Assembly: GCA_947625935.1 (NCBI GenBank)
Contig: CANQQE010000002.1
Coordinates: 1 to 64,000 of the forward strand
Reading direction: 5' to 3'
Source: an uncultured Muribaculaceae bacterium
GTDB taxonomy: Bacteria; Bacteroidota; Bacteroidia; Bacteroidales; Muribaculaceae
DNA: 64,000 nt
The position numbers and the translations under genes are program-made. The notes under the pieces were generated by a model. It worked only from the letters and a program-made list of their open reading frames with translations, had not been told where the DNA came from and searched no databases. Positions 37,294 through 46,083 of the stretch are shown piece after piece. Numbering within the stretch: the stretch's first letter is position 1; the number at the start of each line of letters is the position of its first letter.

Positions 37294-38109
37294 ATGAAAA
37301 ACTGGATAGTCAGATCACTCACCGGGATTGTTTATATCACTGTGATAATAGGCGGGATATATCTCGGAAACTGGTGGTATCTCGCAATGACCCTTATCCT
37401 TGCGCTTCCGGCAATTATGGAGTTCAAACGCATGACCGTCAAGGGTCGCGAGTCAAACCTCAACACACTCATAGATTTGCTCGGAGCCGCGTTTCTGCTA
37501 TTCTGTTGCTCGCAACAGCTAAGATTAATATATTTGCCTCTCTACACCGTATATTTCATCGTGAGGTTAGTCTCGCAGATTTACACCCGCGACGAGAATC
37601 CGGTTGCATCGCTCGTCAGCTCATTCGCCGCACAAGCCTACATAGCATTTCCTATCGCTCTGATGCAAGGCGTTCTGACGCTTGGCCGCGATGTGATGCT
37701 TCTTGAGATGTTTGTCTTGATATGGCTTAGTGACACCGGCGCATTTATAGTCGGCTCTCTGTTGGGACGGCACAAACTTTTCCCGCGCCTGTCGCCTAAA
37801 AAATCATGGGAAGGATTTATCGGCGGCGTCATTTTCTGCGTGGGAGCGGCCATCGCAATGCACAATCTGTTCAATCATCCTCATCATTTTGCCGACCGCG
37901 GCCTGCTGATCATGATAGGGTTCGGAATAATTGTCCCGGTTTTCGCCACTTGGGGCGACCTCGTGGAATCAATGATAAAACGCACCGTCGGAGTCAAAGA
38001 TTCAGGTACGATTCTCCCCGGACACGGCGGTATGCTCGACCGCATCGACTCACTGCTGTTAGTTGTGCCCGCGACTTTCATTTATTTGATATTTACTTAT
38101 TTAGCATAA
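37294..38109 (+). CDS. cdsA: Phosphatidate cytidylyltransferase
   Basis: 271 residues, about eight membrane helices. Makes CDP-diacylglycerol from phosphatidate and CTP for phospholipid synthesis. The CdsA signatures SDTGAFIVGSLLGRHKLF and SPKKSWEGFIGG, and the C-terminal metal/CTP site KDSGTILPGHGGMLDRIDSL, are intact. TACCTTTG at 37256-37263 is a -7 element divergent from crcB. First gene of a closely spaced plus-strand series that runs to the GH9 gene. Confidence 0.95.
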   Translation: MKNWIVRSLTGIVYITVIIGGIYLGNWWYLAMTLILALPAIMEFKRMTVKGRESNLNTLIDLLGAAFLLFCCSQQLRLIYLPLYTVYFIVRLVSQIYTRDENPVASLVSSFAAQAYIAFPIALMQGVLTLGRDVMLLEMFVLIWLSDTGAFIVGSLLGRHKLFPRLSPKKSWEGFIGGVIFCVGAAIAMHNLFNHPHHFADRGLLIMIGFGIIVPVFATWGDLVESMIKRTVGVKDSGTILPGHGGMLDRIDSLLLVVPATFIYLIFTYLA

Positions 38110-38128
38110 CAAATATATAACTCACTTT

Positions 38129-39295
38129 ATGAGCAACCAACGCTATATGATGCGCGGTGTTTCAGCCGCCAAAGAAGATGTTCACAACGCTATTAAAAAC
38201 GTAGACAAGGGCATATTTCCCCAGGCATTCTGCAAAATTATCCCCGACATACTCGGAGGCGACAATGAATATTGCAACATCATGCACGCCGACGGTGCCG
38301 GCACTAAATCATCGCTCGCCTACGTCTACTGGCGCGAAACCGGAGACCTTAGCGTTTGGAAAGGGATTGCCCGCGACGCTTTGGTGATGAATATCGACGA
38401 CCTCCTTTGTGTGGGGGCGACCGACAATATTCTCGTATCGTCAACCATCGGACGAAATAAAATGCTGATACCAGGTGAGGTTATCGGTGCGATAATCAAT
38501 GGCACTGAGGAGGCTCTCGAAGAATTGCGTTCATGGGGCATTTCCATTTACAGCACCGGCGGCGAAACCGCCGATGTCGGCGACTTAGTCCGCACTATCA
38601 TAGTCGATAGTACGGTCACCTGCCGCATGCGCCGCGACCATGTGATTGACAACGCCAATATATCAGCCGGCGATGTGATTGTCGGACTCGCTTCTTTCGG
38701 GCAAGCCACATACGAAAAAGAATACAACGGCGGTATGGGCAGCAACGGCCTCACATCGGCCCGACATGACGTATTCGCCAAATATATAGCTGAAAAATAT
38801 CCCGAAAGTTTCGACAGTGCCGTCCCTGACGAGCTGGTCTATTCGGGAAGCGTGAAACTCACCGACAGCATCGATGGAGCACCTGTTAACGCCGGTAAAC
38901 TGGTGCTGTCGCCCACCCGCACCTACGCCCCGGTGATTAAAAAGATTCTCGACGCGATGCGCCACGACATACACGGTATGATCCACTGCACGGGCGGCGC
39001 ACAGACCAAGGTGATGCACTTTGTCAGAAACAAGCACGTCATAAAAGACAATCTATTCCCAGTTCCACCGTTGTTTGAACTGATCAGCCGCGAATCAGGC
39101 ACCGACTGGGCCGAGATGTACAAAGTGTTCAACATGGGACACCGCATGGAGATATATGTTGACCCCGCCAAAGCTGAAGAAATAATTGAAATATCCCGCT
39201 CAATGGGCATCGAAGCCCGAATTGTGGGACGTGTCGAAGACGCTCCGGCCAACCGTCTGACAATAAAGTCTGACAAAGGCGTTTTTGAATATTAA
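38129..39295 (+). CDS. AIR synthase (PurM)-related protein
   Basis: 388 residues of the PurM/ThiL/SelD fold. The N-domain contains GVSAAKEDVHNAIKNV and MHADGAGTKSSLAYVYW, the ATP/Mg segment is RDALVMNIDDLLCVGA, and the C-domain has PAGNR-equivalent glycine motifs such as MIHCTGGAQTKVMHF and YKVFNMGHRMEIYV. Canonical PurM is about 345 residues, so this version is longer. In Bacteroidales it is annotated as phosphoribosylformylglycinamidine cyclo-ligase (step 5 of purine synthesis), which is my best reading. Only 19 bases separate it from cdsA. Confidence 0.85.
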   Translation: MSNQRYMMRGVSAAKEDVHNAIKNVDKGIFPQAFCKIIPDILGGDNEYCNIMHADGAGTKSSLAYVYWRETGDLSVWKGIARDALVMNIDDLLCVGATDNILVSSTIGRNKMLIPGEVIGAIINGTEEALEELRSWGISIYSTGGETADVGDLVRTIIVDSTVTCRMRRDHVIDNANISAGDVIVGLASFGQATYEKEYNGGMGSNGLTSARHDVFAKYIAEKYPESFDSAVPDELVYSGSVKLTDSIDGAPVNAGKLVLSPTRTYAPVIKKILDAMRHDIHGMIHCTGGAQTKVMHFVRNKHVIKDNLFPVPPLFELISRESGTDWAEMYKVFNMGHRMEIYVDPAKAEEIIEISRSMGIEARIVGRVEDAPANRLTIKSDKGVFEY

Positions 39296-39325
39296 CCTTG
39301 CTCCGTCAGTATCGGCACTCGCGCA

Positions 39326-40726
39326 ATGAGGGGTTTAAGATTTTTGCTGCTATCCATAACCGCCGCGGTGGCTCTATGCTGCTGCATCAGCGGATGTGGC
39401 GACACCGACAAGAAAAAGAGCGGTAACGACACAGTCGCCCGCTCGCATCCCCTTCCCGACACTTTGAAAGTAGCCACCCTCTACAGCCCCACATCCTATT
39501 TCATATATCGTGAAGAAAAGATGGGCTATGACTACAATCTGGTCACGCGCCTTGCCGCCGACAAAGGGATGGCGGTCGATCTCATTGTAGCCCCTAACCT
39601 GTCGGCGATGATAGAGATGCTCGATTCCGGCGATGTCGACCTCATCGCCTACGAGGTGCCGGTTATAGCCGAATACCGTTCAAAGGCTCTCGCCTGTGGC
39701 CCTGAGAACTTCACATCCCAAGTGCTCGTCCAGCCGCGCAGCGACAGCCTCACCATAACCGACGTTACGCAACTCGTTGGGCGCGACGTCTATGTCGAAA
39801 AAAATTCTAAATATCAGTTACGCCTACAAAATCTTAACGAGGAGTTGGGCGGCGGCATAAAAATACACCCTATAGATCGAGACACATTCATCACTGAAGA
39901 TCTCATCGACATGGTATCCTCCGGCGAGATTCCGCTGACGGTGGTCGATAGCGACATAGCCCGCATCAACAAGACCTACTACCGAAATCTCGACATCACG
40001 CTCCGATTGAGCTTCCCACAACAATCATCATGGGCTGTGGCTCCCCGCAATAAATGGCTCGCCGACTCAATAGACCAGTGGTTTGAACAGGAAAACCACC
40101 GTCGCACCCAGGCCGAGCTGTTGAAACGCTATTTTGAGCTTAGCAAAGGGGAATCATCCATGATTTCTATCGACCTGTCAAAAGGCTACATATCACCCTA
40201 CGACAACCTGTTCAAAAAACACGCAAAAGCCATTGGCATCGATTGGCGGCTCCTCGCCTCACAGGGGTATGCCGAAAGCCATTTCGACACCACTGTCGTT
40301 TCTTGGGCAGGAGCCAGAGGCATAATGCAGATTATGCCCGGGACAGCGCGCGCATACGGCCTCGGACCTGACAGAATCACAAACCCCGAAGCCAACATAT
40401 CAGCCGCCGTGCGCATAATTGCAGATCTTGACAAATCCCTGTCTAAATATGTCTCTGATCCGGAGGAACGGCAGAAATTTGTGGTAGCGGCTTATAACTC
40501 AGGCCTTGCCCACATCTATGATGCGATCGCATTGGCAAAAAAATACGGCAAAAATCCCGCTGTCTGGTCCGGGAATGTCGAAGAAGCGCTGATGATGAAA
40601 TCCAAACCTGAATATTACAACGATGAGGTGTGCAAATACGGCTATTTCCGCGGCCGGCAGACCCGCGAGTATGTGATAAAAGTCATGGACTTCTATTCCA
40701 AGGCGCGCCGGCAGATTCCGGCATAA
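39326..40726 (+). CDS. mltF: MltF-like membrane-bound lytic transglycosylase
   Basis: 466-residue lipoprotein (lipobox ending at Cys24, ISGC). Residues ~45-270 form a periplasmic solute-binding fold (family 3), and residues ~285-460 an SLT domain: ASQGYAESHFDTTVVSWAGA with catalytic Glu317, GIMQIMPGTARAYGLGP, and AAYNSGLAHIYDAIALAKKY. This two-domain layout is MltF, which cleaves peptidoglycan glycan strands with anhydro-muramyl products. It follows the purM-like gene by 30 bases and is followed by the DUF3332 gene after 43 bases. Confidence 0.9.
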   Translation: MRGLRFLLLSITAAVALCCCISGCGDTDKKKSGNDTVARSHPLPDTLKVATLYSPTSYFIYREEKMGYDYNLVTRLAADKGMAVDLIVAPNLSAMIEMLDSGDVDLIAYEVPVIAEYRSKALACGPENFTSQVLVQPRSDSLTITDVTQLVGRDVYVEKNSKYQLRLQNLNEELGGGIKIHPIDRDTFITEDLIDMVSSGEIPLTVVDSDIARINKTYYRNLDITLRLSFPQQSSWAVAPRNKWLADSIDQWFEQENHRRTQAELLKRYFELSKGESSMISIDLSKGYISPYDNLFKKHAKAIGIDWRLLASQGYAESHFDTTVVSWAGARGIMQIMPGTARAYGLGPDRITNPEANISAAVRIIADLDKSLSKYVSDPEERQKFVVAAYNSGLAHIYDAIALAKKYGKNPAVWSGNVEEALMMKSKPEYYNDEVCKYGYFRGRQTREYVIKVMDFYSKARRQIPA

Positions 40727-40769
40727 CTAATAGATTAATACTAACCAAAATACAAACAATTTGAGAATT

Positions 40770-41315
40770 ATGAAAAAGAAGTATTTAAGTGTCGCCCTCG
40801 TTATGGCTCTTGCAGGCTCAATGCTCTGCACTTCATGTATCGGAAGTTTCGCTCTGACCAACAAGCTGCTCGGATGGAACAAGCAAATCGGCAACAAATT
40901 TGTCAACGAACTTGTGTTCTTCGCATTTTGGATCATACCTGTCTATGAAGTTTCAGCACTCGCCGACATCCTTGTTATAAACAGCATCGAGTTTTGGAGC
41001 GGTAACAACCCTGTCGCTTGCGGCAAAAGCGTTATCGAAGGACAAGATGGACGTTACCTCGTTGAATGCGACGGCAAGGGTTACACCATCACCTCTGAGC
41101 AAGACCAGACATCTGTCCGACTCAACTTCGATTCCGAAGACCAGTCTTGGAGCGTGAACTTCGATGGCGAAGACCATAAACTTTTCTCCTTTGTAGACGA
41201 CAACCATGTTAAAATGGTGACACCCGACGGTGGCTACGAAGTCGTCGAGCTATCTCAGGCCGGAGCTTACGCCTACCGCAACATGGTGACCGGCGCAGCT
41301 TGGGCTAACCGCTGA
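40770..41315 (+). CDS. DUF3332-family lipoprotein
   Basis: 181 residues from the ATG at 40770; the frame can be extended only to a TTG. Signal peptide with a lipobox ending at Cys23 (MLCTSC). The segment GSFALTNKLLGWNKQIGNKF, followed by a hydrophobic stretch (ELVFFAFWIIPVYEVSALAD), is typical of DUF3332 proteins. The rest is a soluble beta-rich region with many Asp/Glu (SVRLNFDSEDQSWSVNFDGE). Function unknown. It sits between an envelope hydrolase and three polytopic membrane proteins in one transcriptional direction. Confidence 0.8.
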   Translation: MKKKYLSVALVMALAGSMLCTSCIGSFALTNKLLGWNKQIGNKFVNELVFFAFWIIPVYEVSALADILVINSIEFWSGNNPVACGKSVIEGQDGRYLVECDGKGYTITSEQDQTSVRLNFDSEDQSWSVNFDGEDHKLFSFVDDNHVKMVTPDGGYEVVELSQAGAYAYRNMVTGAAWANR

Positions 41316-41334
41316 TAAGCGACACAACGCTCTG

Positions 41335-42897
41335 ATGGGTCAACGTCAAGAATACATGGCAAAATTAGTGACGACGGGGTTCATATTGTTCCTCGCTGTC
41401 ACGTTTGCCTTGTGGTTCTACTGGACCCCGTTGCTCGATGATGACCTGCATTACATGGGATATTTCCGCGACTATATACTCAATGGCGGCGATTACCCCT
41501 GGAGAAGAATCGGAGATATGGTTGTCGATGAGTGGCACGCCAACAACATCCGCTGGGTCAACATGATAACCGCTTTCACCCACACGATGATTCCTAAATG
41601 GATCGTGGCGGCAATTCATGGACTGGCCCTGTTCCTGATAATGCGGTGGTCCATCTCGCTTGCAGGTGCGAGAGGTAAACTCCTCTCGTCCATGGCTGTT
41701 ATCGCCATGATAGCGTTATGCCTGCCGTGGCACGCCAACATCGGACTTATGGACTATGCCCACAACTATCTGCTCCCATCTGCGATATTTGCAGGCTTTT
41801 TTATCCTGTGGTTCAAAAAGCCCGTCAAGTGTTCATGGCCCGCAATGACCGGTTTGCTGCTGCTCGGCATTATCGCCGGAGAAAGCCACGAAGGCTTTTC
41901 TCTGCCTGCGCTTTGCGGCATCATTTTCTACTGGCTGTGCTCGCGGAGGGCTCCGACCGCGCGACAAATCGCCATGACAGCCGGATTGGTCATCGGACTC
42001 GTCATTTTGCTGTCGGCCGAGGGCAAAACATCGCGTGCGGTCATAACGCTGTCGCGAACAGCCGGCCAATGGATTCACACTCTCCTGTTCTATTCCCCCC
42101 TATTTGCCGTCATGATAGCCGTTCTCACGGCCTGTTTCATCCGGCAAAAAAAGAATTTCCCGGCTATATTGCTCCACTCACCTATGTCACTGTTTTTTGG
42201 CATAGCGACAGCGACATTCATCATGTCGGGGCTACTCTTTGTCAATTGCCGCGCTTCTTGGTTCGGCGAATTGGCCGCTATAATCGTCATCGTCAATATG
42301 TGGGACCGTTGTATGCCGCACGTTTCTGTTTCTAAATTCATTTACGTTAGAAACGCGCTTTCAGTATTAATAGTTCTACTTGTATCGGCCCACATATTGA
42401 CGGTTGACGTTTATGCCCGACGATGCCACAACGACTACGAAACGATTCTACGCGCCTACCGCGAATCACCCGCCGAGACCATCTATCTCGACTACACATC
42501 CTCCTCCGACGTGCCGTTGATCACTCTCGGCAAAGTGATATCGTCATACCCCTGGATTGGCGAATATCCCGCTGCGAAATTTCGCGATTTCTATTCCCCC
42601 GGATCGCCTACGCCATGCGTTGTTCCCGAGCGTTTACGCGACTTCTCGACTGACAAAGCGACTAAAATGCCGGGCGATAACCCGTTTTATCTCTACAAAG
42701 GCGAATGGATTGCGCCCAAAGATTCTGTCAGATTCATGCAGCGGTTCCTGTTTCAGTTCCGCCTCACGCGCCGCGCAAGCGGCGTCAACACCTTGCCGTT
42801 CACTAATCTTGGCGGCGACTCGCTCGTCATGTGCGATGCCTGGCTAATCGACAGGGTTATCAAGCTGAACCCTGTCACTAAAATTGACTGCGAATGA
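41335..42897 (+). CDS. DUF6056-type polytopic membrane protein, copy 1 (GT-C-like)
   Basis: 520 residues, roughly 10-12 membrane helices. After the first helix comes an acidic loop WTPLLDDDLHYMGYFRDY, resembling the catalytic acidic motif that opens GT-C glycosyltransferases. Other marked segments are LPWHANIGLMDYAHNYLL and GIIAGESHEGFSLPALCGII. The C-terminal soluble part contains TKMPGDNPFYLYKGEWI. These elements recur in the next two genes, so the three are tandem paralogues. The family is described as DUF6056 without a known reaction. A role in transferring lipid-linked sugars at the periplasmic face is my inference. Its end overlaps the next start by 4 bases. Confidence 0.75.
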   Translation: MGQRQEYMAKLVTTGFILFLAVTFALWFYWTPLLDDDLHYMGYFRDYILNGGDYPWRRIGDMVVDEWHANNIRWVNMITAFTHTMIPKWIVAAIHGLALFLIMRWSISLAGARGKLLSSMAVIAMIALCLPWHANIGLMDYAHNYLLPSAIFAGFFILWFKKPVKCSWPAMTGLLLLGIIAGESHEGFSLPALCGIIFYWLCSRRAPTARQIAMTAGLVIGLVILLSAEGKTSRAVITLSRTAGQWIHTLLFYSPLFAVMIAVLTACFIRQKKNFPAILLHSPMSLFFGIATATFIMSGLLFVNCRASWFGELAAIIVIVNMWDRCMPHVSVSKFIYVRNALSVLIVLLVSAHILTVDVYARRCHNDYETILRAYRESPAETIYLDYTSSSDVPLITLGKVISSYPWIGEYPAAKFRDFYSPGSPTPCVVPERLRDFSTDKATKMPGDNPFYLYKGEWIAPKDSVRFMQRFLFQFRLTRRASGVNTLPFTNLGGDSLVMCDAWLIDRVIKLNPVTKIDCE

Positions 42898-44492
42898 AAT
42901 CTCTCGTAAATAAATTCCGGCAATTGACACTTCCGCAATGCCTGTCCCTGACTATTATCGCAGTCATCAGCCTACTTATTTTCGCCTACTACAGCGTAAC
43001 CCCCTACTACGCCGACGATTTACATTTTGGCACACGTTGGCCGTCATACATATCGGGGGGCTGCACACCGTTTGATTGGTCAATATTTCTAAAATGGTTA
43101 AAATACCAGATTCACGAAGATTCACCTCGCGCGCTCAACCTGTGGCTACCGATTCTTTACTACCTTCCGAAATGGATTTTTGATGCGCTAACGGCAATCA
43201 CTTTTGGATGGCTTGTGGCAATGATAGCACGTTGTAGCGGAATATCGTTACGACACCCGCTACGGATCACCGTAATTATAGCATCCATTTTATGGCTTTT
43301 CCCATGGGAAGATGGGATGACTTGTGTGGCCTACACCTTAAATTACCTATTTTCATCGCTTATTGCACTATTATTTTTACACGCGTTTGAAAATGTTGAC
43401 CGAGAAAGAAACAGTTATATCATAATAATCGGCTTACTCGCCGGATGGTGCCACGAGACACTGGGAACATCTCTGATAGCGGGCATTGCCGTCTGGTTGG
43501 TTATAAACCGACGCTCTTACGATAAAAAACATCTATACGCCACAATCCCGTTGGTTGCCGCGACATTAATGTTGCTGGCAATAATGTTTTTTGGACGCTA
43601 CACCTCCAAAATGTATTTCAAACTAATACTTTCATATGCTGACATTCCCATATCTTATGTTGCATATGACTTAGTTACCAAATACAACCTCGTAATCCTG
43701 TCAATCGCCCTGCTTCTTACCGCAATGATGATGCGCCTTGCACGATTAAAAATCAAATCATTGCTTTGCGGGATTTTTCCAATTGTTTTCACTGCTATGC
43801 TCGTCTTGACGATAGAGGGGATAATGCTTGGAAACATTGGACTTCGGATAACATGGTTTCCTCAACTTTTCGGATTACTCTCATCGGCCATACTGATTAA
43901 TAAATTTATACCTGACAAAATATTACAGAACAAAATAACCCATATAATTTTTCTATCAATTCTGACGATTGCCATTTCCACCAATTTGATTGCCGGAATA
44001 ATTGTCACTAAACAGCAAGCGGCACAACTCAATGTGATTTGTACTGAATATTTCGCCGGGAATGGAAATCGATTTCAAAAAATGTCGGCTTTTGTCAACA
44101 TAACTCCGTTGGCTTTCAACCGTTCTCCGCTCGCTGTCATGCGCAAGGGTGGGATAATCTGGGATGGATATTTGGTTTTTTACGCCGGTCGTGATATGGA
44201 TTACCCGGTTCCGTCATCGCTGCGAAATATAGTTGACGGTGATTTGACAAAAATACCGGGCGATAACCCATTCTACCGCCATTCGTCAGGATGGATTGTG
44301 AGAGCTGAATCCTCCGATAACGCCAACGACGCTTATGTCATAACGCCGCATTGGGGCGTACGCCAAGAAGCAAGTTATGAGTATGTCCCGTTCACTGCCG
44401 CCGACGGACGGCATTGGGAAGTGGCCTACAACATCCGAACCGATGCCCAGGCCCGATGGGCCGGTATAGAAAAAATTGACCAAAGGAGATGA
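42894..44492 (+). CDS. DUF6056-type polytopic membrane protein, copy 2 (GT-C-like)
   Basis: 532 residues with the same layout as its neighbours: first-loop acidic motif VTPYYADDLHFGTRWPSYI, then DSPRALNLWLPILYYLPKWI, LFPWEDGMTCVAYTLNYLF, LLAGWCHETLGTSLIAGIAV, LRITWFPQLFGLLSSAILIN and the C-terminal TKIPGDNPFYRHSSGWIV. It is closer to copy 3 than to copy 1. This gene is noticeably AT-richer than both flanking copies (many AAA, ATA and TTA codons), as if it had a different history. Start overlaps the end of copy 1 (ATGA), and its end overlaps copy 3. Confidence 0.75.
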   Translation: MKSLVNKFRQLTLPQCLSLTIIAVISLLIFAYYSVTPYYADDLHFGTRWPSYISGGCTPFDWSIFLKWLKYQIHEDSPRALNLWLPILYYLPKWIFDALTAITFGWLVAMIARCSGISLRHPLRITVIIASILWLFPWEDGMTCVAYTLNYLFSSLIALLFLHAFENVDRERNSYIIIIGLLAGWCHETLGTSLIAGIAVWLVINRRSYDKKHLYATIPLVAATLMLLAIMFFGRYTSKMYFKLILSYADIPISYVAYDLVTKYNLVILSIALLLTAMMMRLARLKIKSLLCGIFPIVFTAMLVLTIEGIMLGNIGLRITWFPQLFGLLSSAILINKFIPDKILQNKITHIIFLSILTIAISTNLIAGIIVTKQQAAQLNVICTEYFAGNGNRFQKMSAFVNITPLAFNRSPLAVMRKGGIIWDGYLVFYAGRDMDYPVPSSLRNIVDGDLTKIPGDNPFYRHSSGWIVRAESSDNANDAYVITPHWGVRQEASYEYVPFTAADGRHWEVAYNIRTDAQARWAGIEKIDQRR

Positions 44493-46051
44493 ACAGAAAA
44501 CGCGCCGACATATCAACCCGACACCTCCCCCTGTTCGCATTGCTGTCAATCCTGGCGGTGGGGGTCCTCACTGCGATGCTCTATCTTGTCACTCCGCTTT
44601 ACTACGACGACATTCAGTATCAACCCTACACTCCGCAACACTACGGTGACTTCATATCATTTATGTTCACCTACGATTCCCCGCGGATGCTCAACCTGTT
44701 GTTTCCGGTGTTTCTGCACACATTGCCTAAAACGGCGGTCAACCTTTTGTCAGGGACACTGTGGGCTTTGTCTATAATCTTGATGTGTAGATGCACGGGG
44801 ATGCGGCTGAATAGCTACACGCGTGTAGTGGCCTTGATTTTCGCCACGGAATTTTTTCTGCCGTGGGACAATGGCATGACCTGTATGATTTTCGCTCTCA
44901 ACTATCTGTATTCATTGCCGTTCGCCATGGGCGTGATAATATGCTTTTGTGACGAAAAACCGGCCGGCTCGTTTCCTCGGCTTTTGCTTCCCGCCCTGCT
45001 CGGCTTTTGCGCCGGATGGATTCAGGAAGGCGAGAGCCTCCCTATTCTCTGCGGAATCACCGTTTGGTGCGTCTTAAACCGCACGGCTGTTTCGCGTCGA
45101 CAGTTTTGGATTGCTACACCTATGCTTGTCTCATGCCTGTCACTTATAATAGCCAGCTCATTCAGTCGATATCCCCACAGCAATGTTTTTGCCTTCGACA
45201 CATTCGGGCTGCCTCTGTCTATGCTCGTTTATGTGACGCTGACACGCACCTACGGCATGTTCGCCGTCACACTGCTCCTGCTTGCGCTACTCGCTCGCCG
45301 CGACTACCGCATGAGGCTATGGCGCGCTCGGCGGGGGCCGTTGCCGATACTGCTCACAGCCATGTATGTCTCTACTGCCATAAGCACAACACTTTGGTGC
45401 ATGGGCACACATCTGTCTTGGTTTCCTCAACTTTTCGCCATATTGTCGGCTGTGACGATAATTAACATCGTGTGGCCTCGACCCTTTATAAAGAATCGAA
45501 TCGGTGGTTTGGTTGTAGCGACAGTCATCATGGCTATAGTAATCGCGAATCTCGCGACCGCCATTTTGTTTACACGCAATGAAGCGAAAAATCTCCATTG
45601 CATAGAGGAGACCTACTTGAAAGCCGACTCACCCGACAAGTTCTATAAACTGACCCCGCAGACGCGCCTCCCGCTGATAGCATGGAACAAACTCGGCGTT
45701 GCCAATATCTACAACACCGCTTGGATGTGGCGCATCCACTCCTTGCACTACAGCCAACGCGTAAAGGAACTGCCGATACCGTCGGAATTGCGCCACATCA
45801 CTCCGTCCGATTTACGGAAAGTACCGGGCGATTCACCGCTGTTTCGATTCGGCGACCTGTTGGTGATGCCCGACGACGGCTCCCGCGAACAGATAAACCT
45901 CACGGTAACCTACCGATACGGAGTGAGAAAAACCTCGCGGTTTAACCTGTCACCATTCGTTGCCGACGATGGTCGACGATGGATTTATGTCGTCAACGAT
46001 ACCGCCGACCCCCAAAGCCGATGGATTGCAATCACTGAGATTAACCGATAA
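44489..46051 (+). CDS. DUF6056-type polytopic membrane protein, copy 3 (GT-C-like)
   Basis: 520 residues. Shared landmarks are VTPLYYDDIQYQPYTPQHYG, DSPRMLNLLFPVFLHTLPKT, FLPWDNGMTCMIFALNYLYS, GFCAGWIQEGESLPILCGIT, GTHLSWFPQLFAILSAVTII and the C-terminal RKVPGDSPLFRFGDLLV. The terminal GD(N/S)P segment is slightly diverged compared with the other two copies. It is translationally coupled to copy 2 through a 4-base overlap and followed after 32 bases by the GH9 gene. Confidence 0.75.
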   Translation: MNRKRADISTRHLPLFALLSILAVGVLTAMLYLVTPLYYDDIQYQPYTPQHYGDFISFMFTYDSPRMLNLLFPVFLHTLPKTAVNLLSGTLWALSIILMCRCTGMRLNSYTRVVALIFATEFFLPWDNGMTCMIFALNYLYSLPFAMGVIICFCDEKPAGSFPRLLLPALLGFCAGWIQEGESLPILCGITVWCVLNRTAVSRRQFWIATPMLVSCLSLIIASSFSRYPHSNVFAFDTFGLPLSMLVYVTLTRTYGMFAVTLLLLALLARRDYRMRLWRARRGPLPILLTAMYVSTAISTTLWCMGTHLSWFPQLFAILSAVTIINIVWPRPFIKNRIGGLVVATVIMAIVIANLATAILFTRNEAKNLHCIEETYLKADSPDKFYKLTPQTRLPLIAWNKLGVANIYNTAWMWRIHSLHYSQRVKELPIPSELRHITPSDLRKVPGDSPLFRFGDLLVMPDDGSREQINLTVTYRYGVRKTSRFNLSPFVADDGRRWIYVVNDTADPQSRWIAITEINR

Positions 46052-46083
46052 AATTAAAATAACTAAACCACTCTTACGACACA

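Noticed and set aside
41718-42335. 205-codon open frame in another frame of DUF6056 copy 1
   Set aside because: Overlaps a membrane protein with clear paralogues; the alternate product has no recognisable features.
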